Shown here: positions 38,741 through 51,779 of the stretch, one piece after another | How the letters are laid out: every line of letters begins with the position of its first letter | Numbering within the stretch: the first letter of the stretch is position 1 | Assembly: GCA_945643635.1 (NCBI GenBank) | Contig: CALZFC010000045.1 | Span: 2,964,501 to 3,028,500, forward strand | Reading direction: 5' to 3' | Length of the DNA stretch: 64,000 nucleotides | Source of the DNA: Allodiplogaster sudhausi | Taxonomy: Eukaryota; Nematoda; Chromadorea; Rhabditida; Diplogasteridae | Translations under genes and position numbers: made by a program | The notes under the pieces: generated by a model | The model's input: only the letters and a program-made list of their open reading frames with translations | Databases searched by the model: none | What the model was told of the DNA's origin: nothing

Positions 38741-39429
38741 AGAGTAGGAATACCAGGAGAGCTTAGAGCTGTCTCTACAAGACTATCAGGTGTTTATGTG
38801 TTCGCAGTATGAGGACGAGAGGAAGAGAGAGAGAGAGAGAGAGACGGAGAGCGAAAGAGAGAGTGAGAGTGGGAGAGATAGTGAGACAGAGCGAGGGAGA
38901 GTGAGAAAACTCACGAATCATACACAACTGAGCAGTCATGAAATGCCAAGAAGGCAGCAGGGGATGTCAATCCTGAATGAGGAGATGGACGAGGAGAGGT
39001 CAGGGAACTTGAACTTCAGTTAAGTGAAATGGTAATGAGAACTGACAAAGGATGGAGTGGAGATGATCGTTTAGATGCTATCAAAGGGTAGAGAGGAGTC
39101 GAGTGGAGGAAGAAGCCTCGACAACTCAGCCGTACCCGTTGCTCGTGATCATATGACCATACTCTCGAGACAATTTTTTACATGTTCATTTGTACATGCG
39201 GATTTATTCTTTGATGAAATCACTCCATAATATCATTTTCATTTTCTGCCTATGTACATACATACATACATATGTATGTATGTAGGTTTGAATTTTCCAA
39301 GTTTTTTAATGTGCCATCCAGATACAGTACAAAAAATATGACATTCTCTAATTGTATTATACTTTCGAGATACATAAGAAAAAGTGCAGTTATCGAAGGA
39401 GAGATAGATCGAGAGAGAGAGAGAGACAG

Positions 39430-39476
<47 letters not shown>

Positions 39477-40041
39477 AGAGAGGTAAATTGATATCGGGAA
39501 AGAGAGGTACTCAGAGACAGAGATGGATTTTATTTTATTTTGTCTGCTCTCAAGAATTTATGTTAGAGAGCAAATAATTTGTCCGATGAAACATTACCTT
39601 TAGGCAGAGGAAGCGAAAGAGTGGAGAGAGATAGCAATAGCGAGAAAGGGAAGGAAGAGCGATAGAGTGTGAGAGAGTGAGAGAGAGACAAAGAAGAGCA
39701 ATAGAGAGGATAAAAGAATGACAGCGTGCTTGGTCGTGCGGGTTTTCTAGTGCTCCAAGATGGACGCCGAATGTGCAATGTCGTTCTTTCATATTTTTTG
39801 GCTCTTAGCTAACAACTTCACCAGAATTGTTAGTTTGGCAGAATAGACTTCCAGTTCAGGTAGATCCACATAAAATACATATCTGTCATTTGATGCCCTC
39901 CCACCTAAACCTTCTTTTTTTCTTACCACGCATCGTCCATTAAATGCACTTGGCTTGTTCTCAAGTGGTCTTGCTGATCCGAATTTTTAAGACGTCATCA
40001 TGAGTTGCGAATAGAAAAGGAGAAGGCGAGGTTGTCTTCGA
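38741..40041. other. Intergenic, divergent promoters
   Basis: Lies between the minus-strand NRF-6-like gene and the plus-strand receptor gene, so it should contain both promoters. It carries GA tracts (38828-38900, 39407-39485) and a TATGTACATA-type palindrome cluster at 39250-39286. No exon is seen. Confidence 0.5.
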
Positions 40042-42095
40042 ATGAATTCTACTTTTCGGAGTGGCCGGAACGTGTTCCGAGTGGGCTACTCTCAGTTCAC
40101 GTATCCTCTCCTCTACGCGCGTCCTCTCCCGCTCCCGCGGCCCATCCTTGCCGGCATCTTCGTTGACATTTGGCGCTCATTTACGAAGCTACGCAGATAC
40201 GACGGCATCGAATTCGTTCACGAAAGTGACAATGGTTTAGTGTGTAAAGTATATATGTACATACATACAAATAATTACTCACATAATTGTACAGGCTACA
40301 TTCAACCTGACAACAGTTACCCGGGAATACTCGGCATGATTCAAAATGGAGAACTCGATTGCACGACAGAACTCGCTGTCTCGGAAGACCGAATCAAATA
40401 TTTTGAAACATCTGCAGTAGTCATGTTCAAGAAGGCAAGTGGATAACGATCACTGAAAATTTGTGCTAGACCTATTCGATGAGGATAGTCCAAAATCTGA
40501 AGAGAACATTTTAAAAAGCTTTCGCCACTCGAGACAGTTCCCTAGTGAGTCAAACAAGGACATTCCAGGATCAGTACATCTCACGAAGAGACAGCGTGAG
40601 CATCCTCACGATAGATCACATTCTCGTCTTCCCTCCCTCTCTCATGGCACTCTCAATCATTTCGCATCTCATTAGCTCACTGCTCAAGAAGGTTGCCGAT
40701 GTCGTCAGCCACCGGCTAAGAAAAGGAGAGCCGTCAGTTGAACAATCCATTGTTACTACTCGCATAAGCTACATGTTTTCCTTTTAAGATTAGACTGCAC
40801 CATTATCGGCACTGTAAGACGAAACAACCGACCGCCAACTGGAGCAGCTTACAATAATGCAGTCGCTCTGCTCTTCGCAAAGACCTTCATCCTATTCATC
40901 TACAATTCATTCTATAAGGGAGACACTATTGTATCAATATTTCCTGAAAAGTAAGTTCAAAGCAAATAAAGTTTTAAAAAATTTGGCATAATTCGTTAAA
41001 ATAGAAACGATCGATTGTGATGTAGAGTTATGCTTGCCTAATATTATAGAACAATTCGCGAGATGATAGATCATATTCGCTACGATGGCTATTCGATCCT
41101 CATAGAGGGGCCAGCATTTATGAGAGCGAAGAAGGTTTGCATTTTCTTCTTTCACCGTACAACTTCGTTCGGCTTTTCCAGGCGGTCGAGCTCTACGGAG
41201 GTCCAACCCCGCCCGGGCGTCTCTTAGTAGAGACGGATCCTAGGAGATACAAGGAGAAATTGTGCACGACCCCGAAGCTCTTCGGCAAGGTATCTTGGGG
41301 GTTTAGGCAGTACTTGAATGCACACACAAACCAAATCTGCAGGTCACTGGGGACTACTTCGCTGCGCAGACTCCACAAGTTCGCAAATACCGCCCATGCT
41401 ACCTTGACATGTCAGAAAAGAGTCATGGAGAGGTGAAGGAGATATAGGCAGCGGGAAAGATAGATAATGGTAACATATGGAGGGAGAGCCAGCCTTCATG
41501 GGGAGAGATCAAGGGAGAGAGAGAGAGAGAGAGAGAAACAGAGATAAAAAGAGTAGGATAGTGAGAGAAAACCAGATGGAGAAGAGATATTAAATACTCA
41601 GAATATCAAGCAGACACCCGGAAGACCTACCAGAAGATGCGCCAGTGATCGTAGGGACAGTAAGTGGTTGTTGACGGCATGAGGCCATTCTGTGACGTCA
41701 TCTGGATTGCAGGTCACGCAGCCGTTCCCTTACACCTTCCTCACTCCTCGTGGAAAGAGGGCCATCTCTAAGCCGCTTAACTTTGTTCTTCTTTCCACTC
41801 ACTCTTACGAGAAGGTTGGCAGCCAATTACTGTCTTGGGCTGATGTTTAGAATAAGATGTTTAGATAGCGACATTAAATTGGCGACGGCACACTAATAGG
41901 CCATATCATATCCCTCCAGAACCAGCTACTCCCCAATTCGCTGCAATCACTGTGGAGGACATGTCTATCATCTTCCTTGCCTTTCCCTGCTTCATTACAA
42001 TGGCCATATTGACGTTCTGTTGTGAGATTGCTTATTCGCGATTCCACCTTCACAAACTTCGGCCATGTTCTAGAAGCAGAATTATGAGATTATAG
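40042..42095 (+). CDS. Divergent ionotropic-receptor-like protein, copy 1 (10 exons, 432 aa)
   Basis: Exons join in phase: 40042-40234, 40295-40434, 40569-40732, 40789-40950, 41050-41134, 41182-41289, 41343-41410, 41614-41659, 41713-41814 and 41865-42095. The start MNSTFRSGRNVFRVGYSQFT leads straight into the first half of the ligand-binding domain (GIFVDIWRSF, then GILGMIQNGELDCTTELAV), so there is no large N-terminal domain. M1 lies at about 128-150 (VFPPSLMALSIISHLI). A segment at about 186-204 fits M3 and is followed by IYNSFYKGDTIV. The second ligand-binding half comes next and M4 is near 390-410. The about 35 residues between M1 and the M3-like segment are polar, with no hydrophobic pore loop. 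Exon 2 ends in a GC donor (GCAAGT). The relation to glutamate receptors is inferred from layout and from the two sister genes; ligand and channel activity are unknown. Confidence 0.7.
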
Positions 42096-42386
42096 AACAA
42101 AACCTATTCTTGCAAATAAAACAAACACTGCTTTTATGATCCAACGATAAAGCCTAGATTAGTGATTGATTTATGAGTTGAACTCGTAATGCGTTTATTA
42201 TATCTTATATGGCAATATCCTCTATGAAGGCACTCTATAAACAATTACGTTCATACGCGGAAATTAAGTCTAAAAAGTAACAAAATATAACAGTACAAGT
42301 ATAACAATATGTTGCAAGTAATTTTGACTCTCGGAAATGTATTGAAGAGATCTGAAGATGAAAGATAAACGCGCGAAGACTGGAAT

Positions 42387-45300
42387 CTAGAACATAACAA
42401 GAATCTTATTCTCTTCGTCCCACCGCCAGAGTGGAATGACACAGCAGATGTTGTTCGTGCCTCCGGCCTTTTCCACTTCCTCTTTCGTCCGCGCAACTCC
42501 GATGCTCAGGGCAACGGCCGAATTCTGCAATTCGTTCATTCAGTCAGTTGCAGATATTTTTCTAGTATTAAAACCTTGCTTACATTACTAAAAATATACA
42601 AAGAAAGTTCCTTGTTAGTTCAAGCATTCAAATTAAATAATCGTTAAGCTGATTTTTCATATCCATACCCGCATCTCGCCGATAATTTGAAGTACTCGCT
42701 GGGGTTTCTTCACGAAACTAGGACCGAACCAGCCGTCACAAGCTCTGCAAACAATTGAGAATCGATATATATTTTTTAACTACACGAAATCATCCTCGAA
42801 TCAAGTGGACAATGAAAATTACAAGAGAAAAGGTCTCTGGGAAAGTAATATTGTTAAGCCAGGAAGATGACTGACAACTGCTGCAGCTCGTGCAATCTCG
42901 CGTATCCCATGGAGACGGAGCGGCAGAGTCCGCGAAGGAGTTCGTGACGCTGCAGCTGATCAAGCAGGGACCAGAAACGGACAAGGGATGAAGCTGAATA
43001 CGGGGTGGATATACTACACCAGATTATTAATAAGAAGGATAAGCTAACAAGATCCTACCTATATATTTAAATGCAAAATATATTTAAAAAAATACCTGGG
43101 TTGGACCCCGCCTTCGCAATAACTTGGAAGTAGAAAGGACGGCGGATGATGAAGTCAACGACGTCTTCCACGTCAGTGAAGACACTTTCTTGCCTCAAAC
43201 CATTATTAACACTTATTGTTAGAGAAGGTAAAAAAGTCTGGGGGGGGGGGGTTTGAAGGCCGGTAAAGAAACCAGACATCGCCAGAGTAGACTAACTGGC
43301 TGAGAGAGCGAGTGACGTAGTCGATGCTCTTGGTCTCCGTGCCCATGAGGAGTGCCAACTCAGTCAGGGCCGTCTTCTCCAAGTCAGCCTCTCTCGCTCT
43401 CAGCTGCTCTTCAGATAAGATCTCCTTGCTTGTTGCTTAAAAAGTTGAGGCATTAATTCCTATATGTATAGTTGTTTGGATATGAATGAAACTGCAACTT
43501 ACGTCCATGAGCAACAGCCTCATCAACAATTACTTCCTCCGGTGAGAGTGGGAAGTTGAGCAGCCGAACTACATCCCCTTCCTCGCCGTCCTTCTCGCTC
43601 AGCTTGTAGCCCTAGACGAGTTGATAAACACATATTTTTATTTTATTAAAATGTAAACAATTTGTACCCAAAAATCGAGCGAAAGAGGAGCTATTATATT
43701 TATAGAAAATAAAAGACTAAATTGAATTAAAAGTCCAGCTTGCCTGCTCCGGTTGAACGTGGACTGCTTGTAGCACGTACTTAGCACAATGGTACCTCCT
43801 CGCACATACACAGTGAACCTGAAATAACAATTGTCTTCTTCTTATTATTTCTTGCAGTGACATAAAATAATGTTCCTTCTATAAATTCCCCACCCCCACC
43901 CCCAAAGAGAACCAAAAAATTGCTTTCAACATCATAACTTAGAAACTTTTGATATCTGTGAAACTACAATCGAAATCATAAAAGAGTTATATGTGTCTAC
44001 ACTAAAGAAACGTTATCAATTATTAACCACCATGGAAGTCCATCGGGGAAGTAAACTGGAGAAGTTGCAAATAGAGGGTGTGGTTAAGGAAGTGGAACGC
44101 AGAGCAGACGCAAGGGCCAGCACATTGTCTTTCCCATGAAGAATCGCTGATCGATGGAGAGAAAGAAGAAGGCGAGAAAAAGGAGGATGTCTTCAGACAG
44201 CGCATTCCGAGTTCATAGTTGGACCATGCCAACAAATACTTCCAACAAGAATTCCACCTTCCGCGTTGCTTTCAATATCGACTCCTTTCCTTACTACTTC
44301 ATTGATAATGTCACTGGCAATATCATTGGCATCTTCATCGACATATGGAAGACGTTCGGAAGGCATCAAGGACAAACTATCGAGTTTGTGCGAAGAAACA
44401 ACCTCGGTTAGAGTGAGAAGGAAGGGCCCTTTGTTCCACTATTTTCAATGATTTTCATTAAAAGCTACATAAAAAGAAATGTGAACTTGCTAGTCCGGCT
44501 AATTGTACATGCACTCCATCCAAACAGGCCAGCAGCTTGTGGATGGCAACTACTCGGGAATACTTGGTGATATCCGTGTTGGGCTCATTGACAGCACAGC
44601 CGAGCTGGCCTACACTCAAGATCGCACCTTGTACTTTGCGATGACAGTTCCCGCAATATTCAGAAAGGTATCTTCTGACCCACTCATGAAATGAACTTTC
44701 TCCGTGAAAAACCATAGGACGAGTACATCGCCCGCAGAGATGCAGTGGACGCTGTTTCTCTCCAGCATATTATCGTCTTCCAACCTTGGATTATTGTAGT
44801 GATGGTGGCCCTGTTCACCACCGGATATATAATCCTCAGATTTATAGCAGTAACTGCAGCGCGCATTAAAAGTAAAGTATGGTACGTCCTACAGGGAAAG
44901 CCAAGTTGTAGCAGGCGAAGCTGCGAAATGGTAAATGATTGAAGGCCCTCAAGGCCATTCGCCGAGGACTTCTTTCAACTGAACACAGTCAGAGTACACA
45001 GTGTCTCTACTTTCCAAATAGCGGCCTCATTACTCTTCGCCCATACTTTCACTCTCTTCCTCTATAATACATTCTACACTGGCGATACAATCGTGGCCAA
45101 GCTCGATGACAAGTAAGTCCTTTTACATTCGACACACGATATCCTTCCCAGAAACAAAGAAAAGTATCCTTGAGATCCCTAATAACAATGGTGAACGATC
45201 TCCGCAACAATGGCTACCGCATACTAATCCAGGGAATAGGCTTCCTCAAGGCCAACAAGGTAAGGTATTTTACCCTCCCGTTAGGCAGAGAGTAAAGGCT

Positions 45301-48300
45301 AAAATTAGCATTAGTATGCAGGGTGAAATGATGAAACATACTAACAGTAATATAGGCAGAAGAGCTTTTTGGTGGACCACCGCCTCCTTCTATGCTCATT
45401 GTTGAATCAAATTACGCACTATTCGACCACGACCTCTGCACGATGAACAAAATATATGCAAAGGTAATCGTACTGCTTCATTTATCGCACTCTCGTCTCT
45501 CTCTCTCTCTTTACCGTCACTTTTCCTCTTTCCAATCCAATAGTTTTCATATTCGCAACAACCTCATGTCTAGGTGAATACAGATTACTTCGCGTCCTAT
45601 TCTCCGGAAGAACTACGGGCAGCACCTTGCAACATTAAACCGTAACTATCCTGTATTAACCTACGTTGCCTAAATAAAAGTGGTCAAAAATGAGCAAATA
45701 ATTACCAAATTAAGGGTCTCTCACTCTCTTCCCACAGACTTGCCAATTGACGCTCCGGTTGTTGTCCAATCGGTAAGCTTCTTCCCCCTACTCATGAAAT
45801 CGAATATGAAATGATACAGGTGAAACAAGACTTTTTCTATGCTTTCGCTCTCCCACCCAATAGAGTAAAGGACAAGAAAGCGCTCGACTTCCTACTCTTG
45901 ACAGTCTACACTCCTGATTTGGTTACCTAACCTATCTTTTATGACATGCTTCATTTCTGCATTCCAAGCTAGACTTCAGCTTTCAAATCATTAGTGCTCT
46001 AGATTCGAACTCGTTACTGGCAAAAATACACGAGTCGGCCATACGTGATGGAAACCCCGCCAACTCTACCCGAATTCTCCGTGATCGCACTCGAGAATGT
46101 CTCCATCATCTTCTATGCTTACTTCTTTGGATGCAGTCTAGCACTGCTCGTTCTACTCATTGAAATAGGGTTTGAACGATGCTGGCAGAGGCCATCCAGA
46201 GCTAGATTACTTTCAATCATATCTTATTGAAACATCACACTCGTTGAGAGCAGTCGCGGTCTATGCAGTGAAGCTGTACTAGATGTGCACAACTAACTTG
46301 TAAGATAGGTAATCATTCCAAGTCATACCTCCTTATCGACAGCGAACTTGTGTTTCTCCTTCTCCGAGATCAGATCAGACGGAATAAACACGTTTAGGTT
46401 CATCCCGCGATTTTCTCCCTGGATTAAAAAAATATATGTGAAACAATAAACAGAAAAATTAATGTGTAAACCACACAAATTTCTTCACACGGAATATTAT
46501 AAAACAAAAGAAAAAGTGAAATAGAAAAATTGCAGAATATTTTTAGAGCAAACCTTTGCGCCGTAGTGAAGACTGCTGATGATCCGGAATGTGTGAATCT
46601 CTATCTAAAATAACAAAAAATTCGAAGAACCGCTTTAAGTACAATAGAAATTGAAATATCATTTGTAAGCAAAACTATTCTAACCTTGGATCGGTCGATG
46701 ATGGTGGTTCCATTTGGGAGAGGGATACATTGGGCCAGCCAAAGAGAAGGAGAGCGGGCGGCAGAAGCAACCACGCGGACTCGCCTGCCGGAGAGAAAGT
46801 GAGTCCACTCCATCGTCGTCCCTTCTTCTGCCCCTCTTGCTCTGCCCGTATCTGCGCCTTCCGCCGCTTCTTCTGGCACATCTCCACCGCATTCAACTTC
46901 TACAAAGAGCCGAAGTCATTATCATTTAATCAAAGAGATCTAACATTGAGTGGGAATTATATATAGTTTCCAAGCTCAGGACACAAATGACCGAATTCCT
47001 CGTCCCCGCTTTCATCGTCCTTTTCCACATTCCGGGTGATATCAAAGATGGAAGGAAATAGGCGAAGGAAGCTAAAGAGAGTCGTCCTCTCAGAAAAGTA
47101 CTTGAATGCGAGGCTCGTTTCGTTGCCCTTATAAGTAGCGGTCCTATAATTTATAAAAGTTCCCAACAATTCCAAAACTTATGATTACAAAAAGAAAAGG
47201 GGGAAATATGGACCTTGCGCGATACTTTGCAGGGTTTCCGTGAAGAACTTCGTGAGCGAAGCGCATCACAGCCAGTGTAACCAGATAATTTTGATTGGAC
47301 ACCTAAACAAAAAACATTCATTCGTGCAATGATTATCAACCCATATTTATTACAAATGGATCACTTCCATTTAAAGTGCCTACAGTATTCACTATCTCTT
47401 CTCGCCTGATTGTCAACTAGCTTGAAGAGATGAGGACGACATTCAATGAAGGTCGCGGCATCTTTGTATGTTCCTATCAATGTCTTTGTCGCCTAAAACG
47501 AGAAATCTTCATTGAAGAACCATTCAAAGAGAATAAACAGCCGCTGTCAGCAGAAAGGTTAAACCTCTTCTTCCTTAAAGAAAAGTCTGAATAGCTTGTA
47601 TACAGTAAGCGGTCCGTTTGAAGCCAAAATCTTCCAGAATAAGCAAACGGCGATTCGCTCCGCTTCTATTTCCTCGTCCTGCAATCAGATATGTAAAGTA
47701 GCATCTTTTTAAAGTAGTGAAAGAAAGCTCGGTTTTTCTTAACTGTAAAACTGATGGAACACGTCGAGTTCATGAAGCTTGCGCCGCAAACAGCTGCTTG
47801 TTTCACTACGCGCGTATTTGGATCGACCAAGAAGAAGATTCGATCCTGTAAGCAGCGATACATTCATTAAAGATGAGAATAACAGACAACGCTTGCAAAC
47901 CTCAGGATGTTCAACTTTGAGTACTCGAGTTTGCTTTAATGAGTTGGAATTGGGGCGAGAGAAATTGGAGAGACGAGAGTGAGGAGAAGAAGAGTCCGGG
48001 CGACGGCCAAATTCGGAATGAGGGAGATCCATCTGGCGACTCTCTTCGTAGTTGTATCTGAGAAAAGAGCAGAGAGATATGGGAGGGCAGAACAACTAAC
48101 AAGAACACAGTAATTGTAAAATAAAGACATGAACACGGTGACGAAAAGACGAGTGTTTCTGACCTTCCTTGAAACCTTGGCTGCTTGGCAGGGAAGGGGC
48201 GACCTCTCTCCCAATCTTCTTCCTCTTCTCCCCTCCTATCATCATTCTCTTCTTCTCGTTCCACTTGTGCTGCCAACCACTTCGGCAAAACGAGTCCGGA

Positions 48301-49477
48301 ACGAATTTTCACCCTAAAAAACTCATTTATTTACTGGTGCCTCTTAATTACAGTTATTCGAAAAAAAAATTAGGAGATCATAAGGATGTTAACTTACGGT
48401 TCATCACAAAACTGTTCGGACATCCTGGTGTTCCGGAATTCTCGGGGCCTAAAAGAAAGTAGTGATATAACAATTAATCTAATCACAATCAGATTAAATA
48501 TGATGTTTTTCTATAGAAAATGAAGCAGGAAAAGCCATGAGGAAGTGCACTGACCCAACCATACTGTAATCATCTTCGTCGTCATCAAGACTATTTCCCT
48601 TCTGTTGTTGTTGAGCATTTTGGTGATTCGTTCGGCGGAAAATGAGCTCCCTAAGTTTAAATACCATGAAGAACTACCAAACGTAGAAAAAATAGCGAGG
48701 AAGTTCCGTCACCCAACAAATTAGAGTTAAGTGGAAATGAGAAAGAAAAGATAACCTTTGGTGTTTTTCAAAGCTTTGCGTTGTGGCGCTGAAACTCGGC
48801 TTGTAGTCGCTGACAGTGGCATGCGGAGTTTCACTCCGGAAAATCTGCAATAGTAGAATAAACCTTGTTTAAGAATACAAGAGTCTCTGATCCTTCAACC
48901 AGATAAGAAGGCCTAAAAGGCTAACCACTTCAAATGAAAAAAATATCTACCTTGAGTGGTTTCTTAGAGAATACGGAGGAAGAAGGGGTGGCTGCATTAA
49001 CTGAAGTTGCTTCTTTTCCGTTTCCCACTTCCAAGACGACGCTTAACTCCTCCTCTTCGTCGTATACAGTGTCGGGGTCGGAGTCGCTCTCCTCCTCCTC
49101 TTCCTCCTCGCTCTCCGTCTCCTGTGCTCGAGATTCGTCGGTCAGCAAATCGCTCTCCGACCCACTAATTCTTGAAAAGAGCGAGAGTTGGCTAATCGTG
49201 AGAATGTCGCTGCTTTCTGCTTCTAAAAGAGCACTTCACGAGATGCACAATGAATTCATTCGGGAAGGGGTATATCTATATTGCAAATACCAAATGTCAG
49301 TATATGATAGCAAGGGAATATTCCGATGCATTAATATGCAAATGAAATGACCGAGACCATTCAAGAGGCATACGAATTGAATAAATAATGCGGACCACCG
49401 TGAGAAGAATCGCAGTCACTGCTATCGTGAAGCGGAGCATTCGAAGCTTCCTCAAGCAGCTCATCCATGCTCGACAT
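42387..49477 (-). CDS. Long unrecognised gene, acidic N-terminus, hosts a nested gene
   Basis: Minus-strand exons run from a probable start (MSSMDELLEEASNAP, ATG at 49475-49477) to the stop at 42387-42389. Blocks include an acidic stretch (48952-49169), SETPHATVSDYKPSFS (48830), a Gln-rich exon (48620), PREFRNTRMSEQFCDEP (48440), SGLVLPKWLAAQVEREEEND (48285), VEHPEDRIFFLVDPNTRVV (47840), GTYKDAATFIECRPHLFKL (47460), NLNVFIPSDLISEKEKHKF (46390), FTVYVRGGTIVLSTCYKQS (43800), EEVIVDEAVAHG (43530), TELALLMGTETKSIDYVT (43340) and the terminal exon 42387-42524 (TNNICCVIPLWRWDEENK). Several blocks share a pattern of a hydrophobic helix ending in FxxRPxLFxL or similar. I do not recognise the protein. 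It has no signal peptide and looks cytosolic or nuclear. The join between the first exon and the acidic exon was not in phase by my reading, and a 2.5 kb intron (about 46328 to 43820) contains a plus-strand receptor gene. Confidence 0.5.
44226..46230 (+). CDS. Divergent ionotropic-receptor-like protein, copy 2 (10 exons, 435 aa), nested
   Basis: Exons join in phase: 44226-44406, 44528-44667, 44718-44881, 44954-45112, 45160-45259, 45356-45463, 45574-45641, 45715-45772, 45820-45921 and 46003-46230. Exons 2, 3, 6, 7 and 9 have the same lengths as in copy 1 and all junction phases match. The start chosen (MPTNTSNKNSTFRVAF) leads into the ligand-binding fold (GIFIDIWKTF, DGNYSGILGDIRVGLIDSTA). M1 is followed after a polar stretch by an M3-like segment (AASLLFAHTFTLFLYNTFY, then TGDTIV), and M4 is near the end (VSIIFYAYFFGCSLALLVLL). 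Again no pore-loop-like hydrophobic stretch is seen between M1 and M3. An upstream ATG at 44154 in the same frame would add a basic 24-residue extension. The gene lies on the opposite strand inside an intron of the long minus-strand gene. Confidence 0.7.
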
Positions 49478-49482
49478 TCCAC

Positions 49483-50340
49483 GGCCTTTCAACAACAATT
49501 GTAAAGAACAATGTATATTTGGAATCACTTCAATTTCTACATCCAGTTAGTTGTCGTCGAAACTGGAATACCAACTGTTTGGATATGCCATTCAAAATAC
49601 GCCCGAACAATTAAGCAATTGCGAATAATTAAAGGTACATTGCAGTTAGAGCCATTACGAGCAATGCATTGTCAAAGAGATTCAACTCTGCCAAACACAG
49701 CTATTATTACGAGCAATTAAGGTTGAGACGGGGTCTAATGACGAGAGAACTTAAGTGGGAGCATGATTGTTGGATTTCCAAGCACGCTCCTGGGCAATGC
49801 GCAGCAGTATCGGATAAAAAAAAACAGTAAATAATTTACTGTTCAGTTTCTGCCGTCTGTGCGGAAAATTGGCAACAAGAGCACACACTATATAATAATA
49901 ACTAGCAAGCAACAACTAACGGAGAAAAAATAAATACGCTTTCAAGCAGACCGTAATATAAATTTCTGTCATATGAAATAATTTTTTCACCGTAAAACAT
50001 GGTCGTCTTTGTGTCTCTTCCAAACATTGAGGTTACTGTGTCGTCGTTCAATTCAGCATTTACTTGCTGTTGAATCGAATGGGCAAACATATACATACGT
50101 AGAGAGTTCTTGCCCTTCTTGTTCTCTCAATGAGCAGTCAAATCGAACATAACCATTGGTTCTCTTCCTTTGCAGCCGATTCGTATTTGCTTCATGCCCG
50201 ATGGAACGTCGTTTGAAGGAAATGTCAAATAAAAATGATGGCTTCATCGAAGGGGGAGAAGAAGTCATTTGATATAAAAGCGACGGTTTAATTGTCTGTT
50301 TGCGCATTTTGCTGAAGACGGAGAGGGGCGAGCATTGGAG
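49483..50340. other. Intergenic; no exon seen
   Basis: AT-rich stretch between the divergently transcribed minus-strand gene (left) and the secreted-protein gene (right). It should contain both promoters. Short open frames have no splice or codon support. Confidence 0.45.
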
Positions 50341-51769
50341 ATGAGGACCTGTAGGAAAGGCCGACGGCTTTCTCTTCTCGCGCTCACTCTTCTCGCCATC
50401 CAATCACTGCTGCCTCTTCATGTTGGACACTCTTTAATCATTGAAAATACATTTTTTTTTTCTCGTTGAAAGTTTCTTCTCTATACGCCAGGAGTCAAAT
50501 AATTATCCTATTATGGTTTATCTTATAAAGATAAACAAAAAATGCCAATTTGCTCAGGTCGTCTCCTCAGAAGAGACAACAACATGTAAAACAAGTCAAG
50601 GCGATGAGGAGAAAGCATTCGAATTGCGGAAGCATCTGAAGCCAAGTTAGTCTTCAACCTTAGAAGACAAGATCGGCTCCCCCATATCCCTCACTTCCTA
50701 TTCAGCTGGTCAGCATCGTCCATATTTCTTCTTTTAGCCAATGTAGCGGAACATGGGAACGAGCCTCCAAAGCTGGGAGTTGACAAATTCAAACTTCCTC
50801 CGTCCAGTATTAAAATGAGGGGCGCCAATGACAAAGGCGGTGGTTAGTATTTTGTATTTTGAGAAAACAAACTACTAAAAGAACACAAAATACATAGATG
50901 AAACTATAAAACTCCGATGCTAATTAAGTCATTGTTCACTCTGAAGCTATTTTATTTCTTACTAGCCACCTATTTAATGGGACTTCGGGATCGAACTGTG
51001 CATAAAAAAGAGCCCGAGAATATTGCGGTAGCGGAGCTTGAGGTCGGCAAATTGCTTGACGTCAAGATTAAAGTCGGTGCTGGGAAGGTTCGTTACTCCA
51101 CTTTTAGATCAAAACAGACATCTTTCACTATCTGAACAAAAAGGGCATCCCATATAAGATACGTCGCTTATATGTATATACAACTATACATACCTCTTTA
51201 TATTTCTCTCCCTTTTGTTCACTCATTCTTCCTATTTTTCCTATTTTCGCTATCTCTTTATATATATCTCTTTCCCACTTTCAGTCTGACTCCATTGAGC
51301 GCCCGGTCCCGCTGTCAGTTAAAGAGTACAACCTCCCTCCCCCTGTCAAGGTGAATAAAAAGATCCTGACGCCAACGACGACCTCTATTCCATCCGAAGA
51401 GCAGACAACCTTGGGACCAGAGATTGTTGCGGTACGAGTTTAATGTGTATATTCTTTTACTAATTTTTTATCCTTGGTGACGGCAGAACCATGAAAAAAA
51501 AATTGAAAACGCACAATGTTAATACCTATTTAGAATACGACGCTGATTCATGTACCGACTGACGCCAAGATTACAGCTGGTAAGCAATGTACTTCTTTTC
51601 TTTTACACCTTCTTTTTATATGTTTCACTTCACGTATCGTGTCCATGTGTATGCATGAAATATTTCATTTACCCATGTGTCTGATTTTTGTATGAATAAA
51701 TGTATTTTTCTTTTATGTGCAATAGTTTAATGTATACATGCAGATACATTCAAACAGCTGAAGAAGTAG
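50341..51769 (+). CDS. Small secreted Lys/Pro-rich protein, 204 aa
   Basis: Seven exons join in phase: 50341-50421, 50558-50645, 50738-50842, 50966-51087, 51285-51431, 51534-51579 and 51744-51769. The first exon is a signal peptide with a basic start (MRTCRKGRRLSLLALTLLAI). The mature part is hydrophilic, with one cysteine, KLGVDKFKLPPSS, ELEVGKLLDVKIKVGAGK and a Thr/Pro-rich stretch (TPTTTSIPSEEQTTLG), and ends DTFKQLKK. There is no membrane anchor. I do not recognise a family; a secreted or extracellular role is inferred from the signal peptide alone. The last exon is only 26 nt and was accepted because it keeps the phase and gives a stop at once. Confidence 0.6.
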
Positions 51770-51779
51770 TGTACATGGC

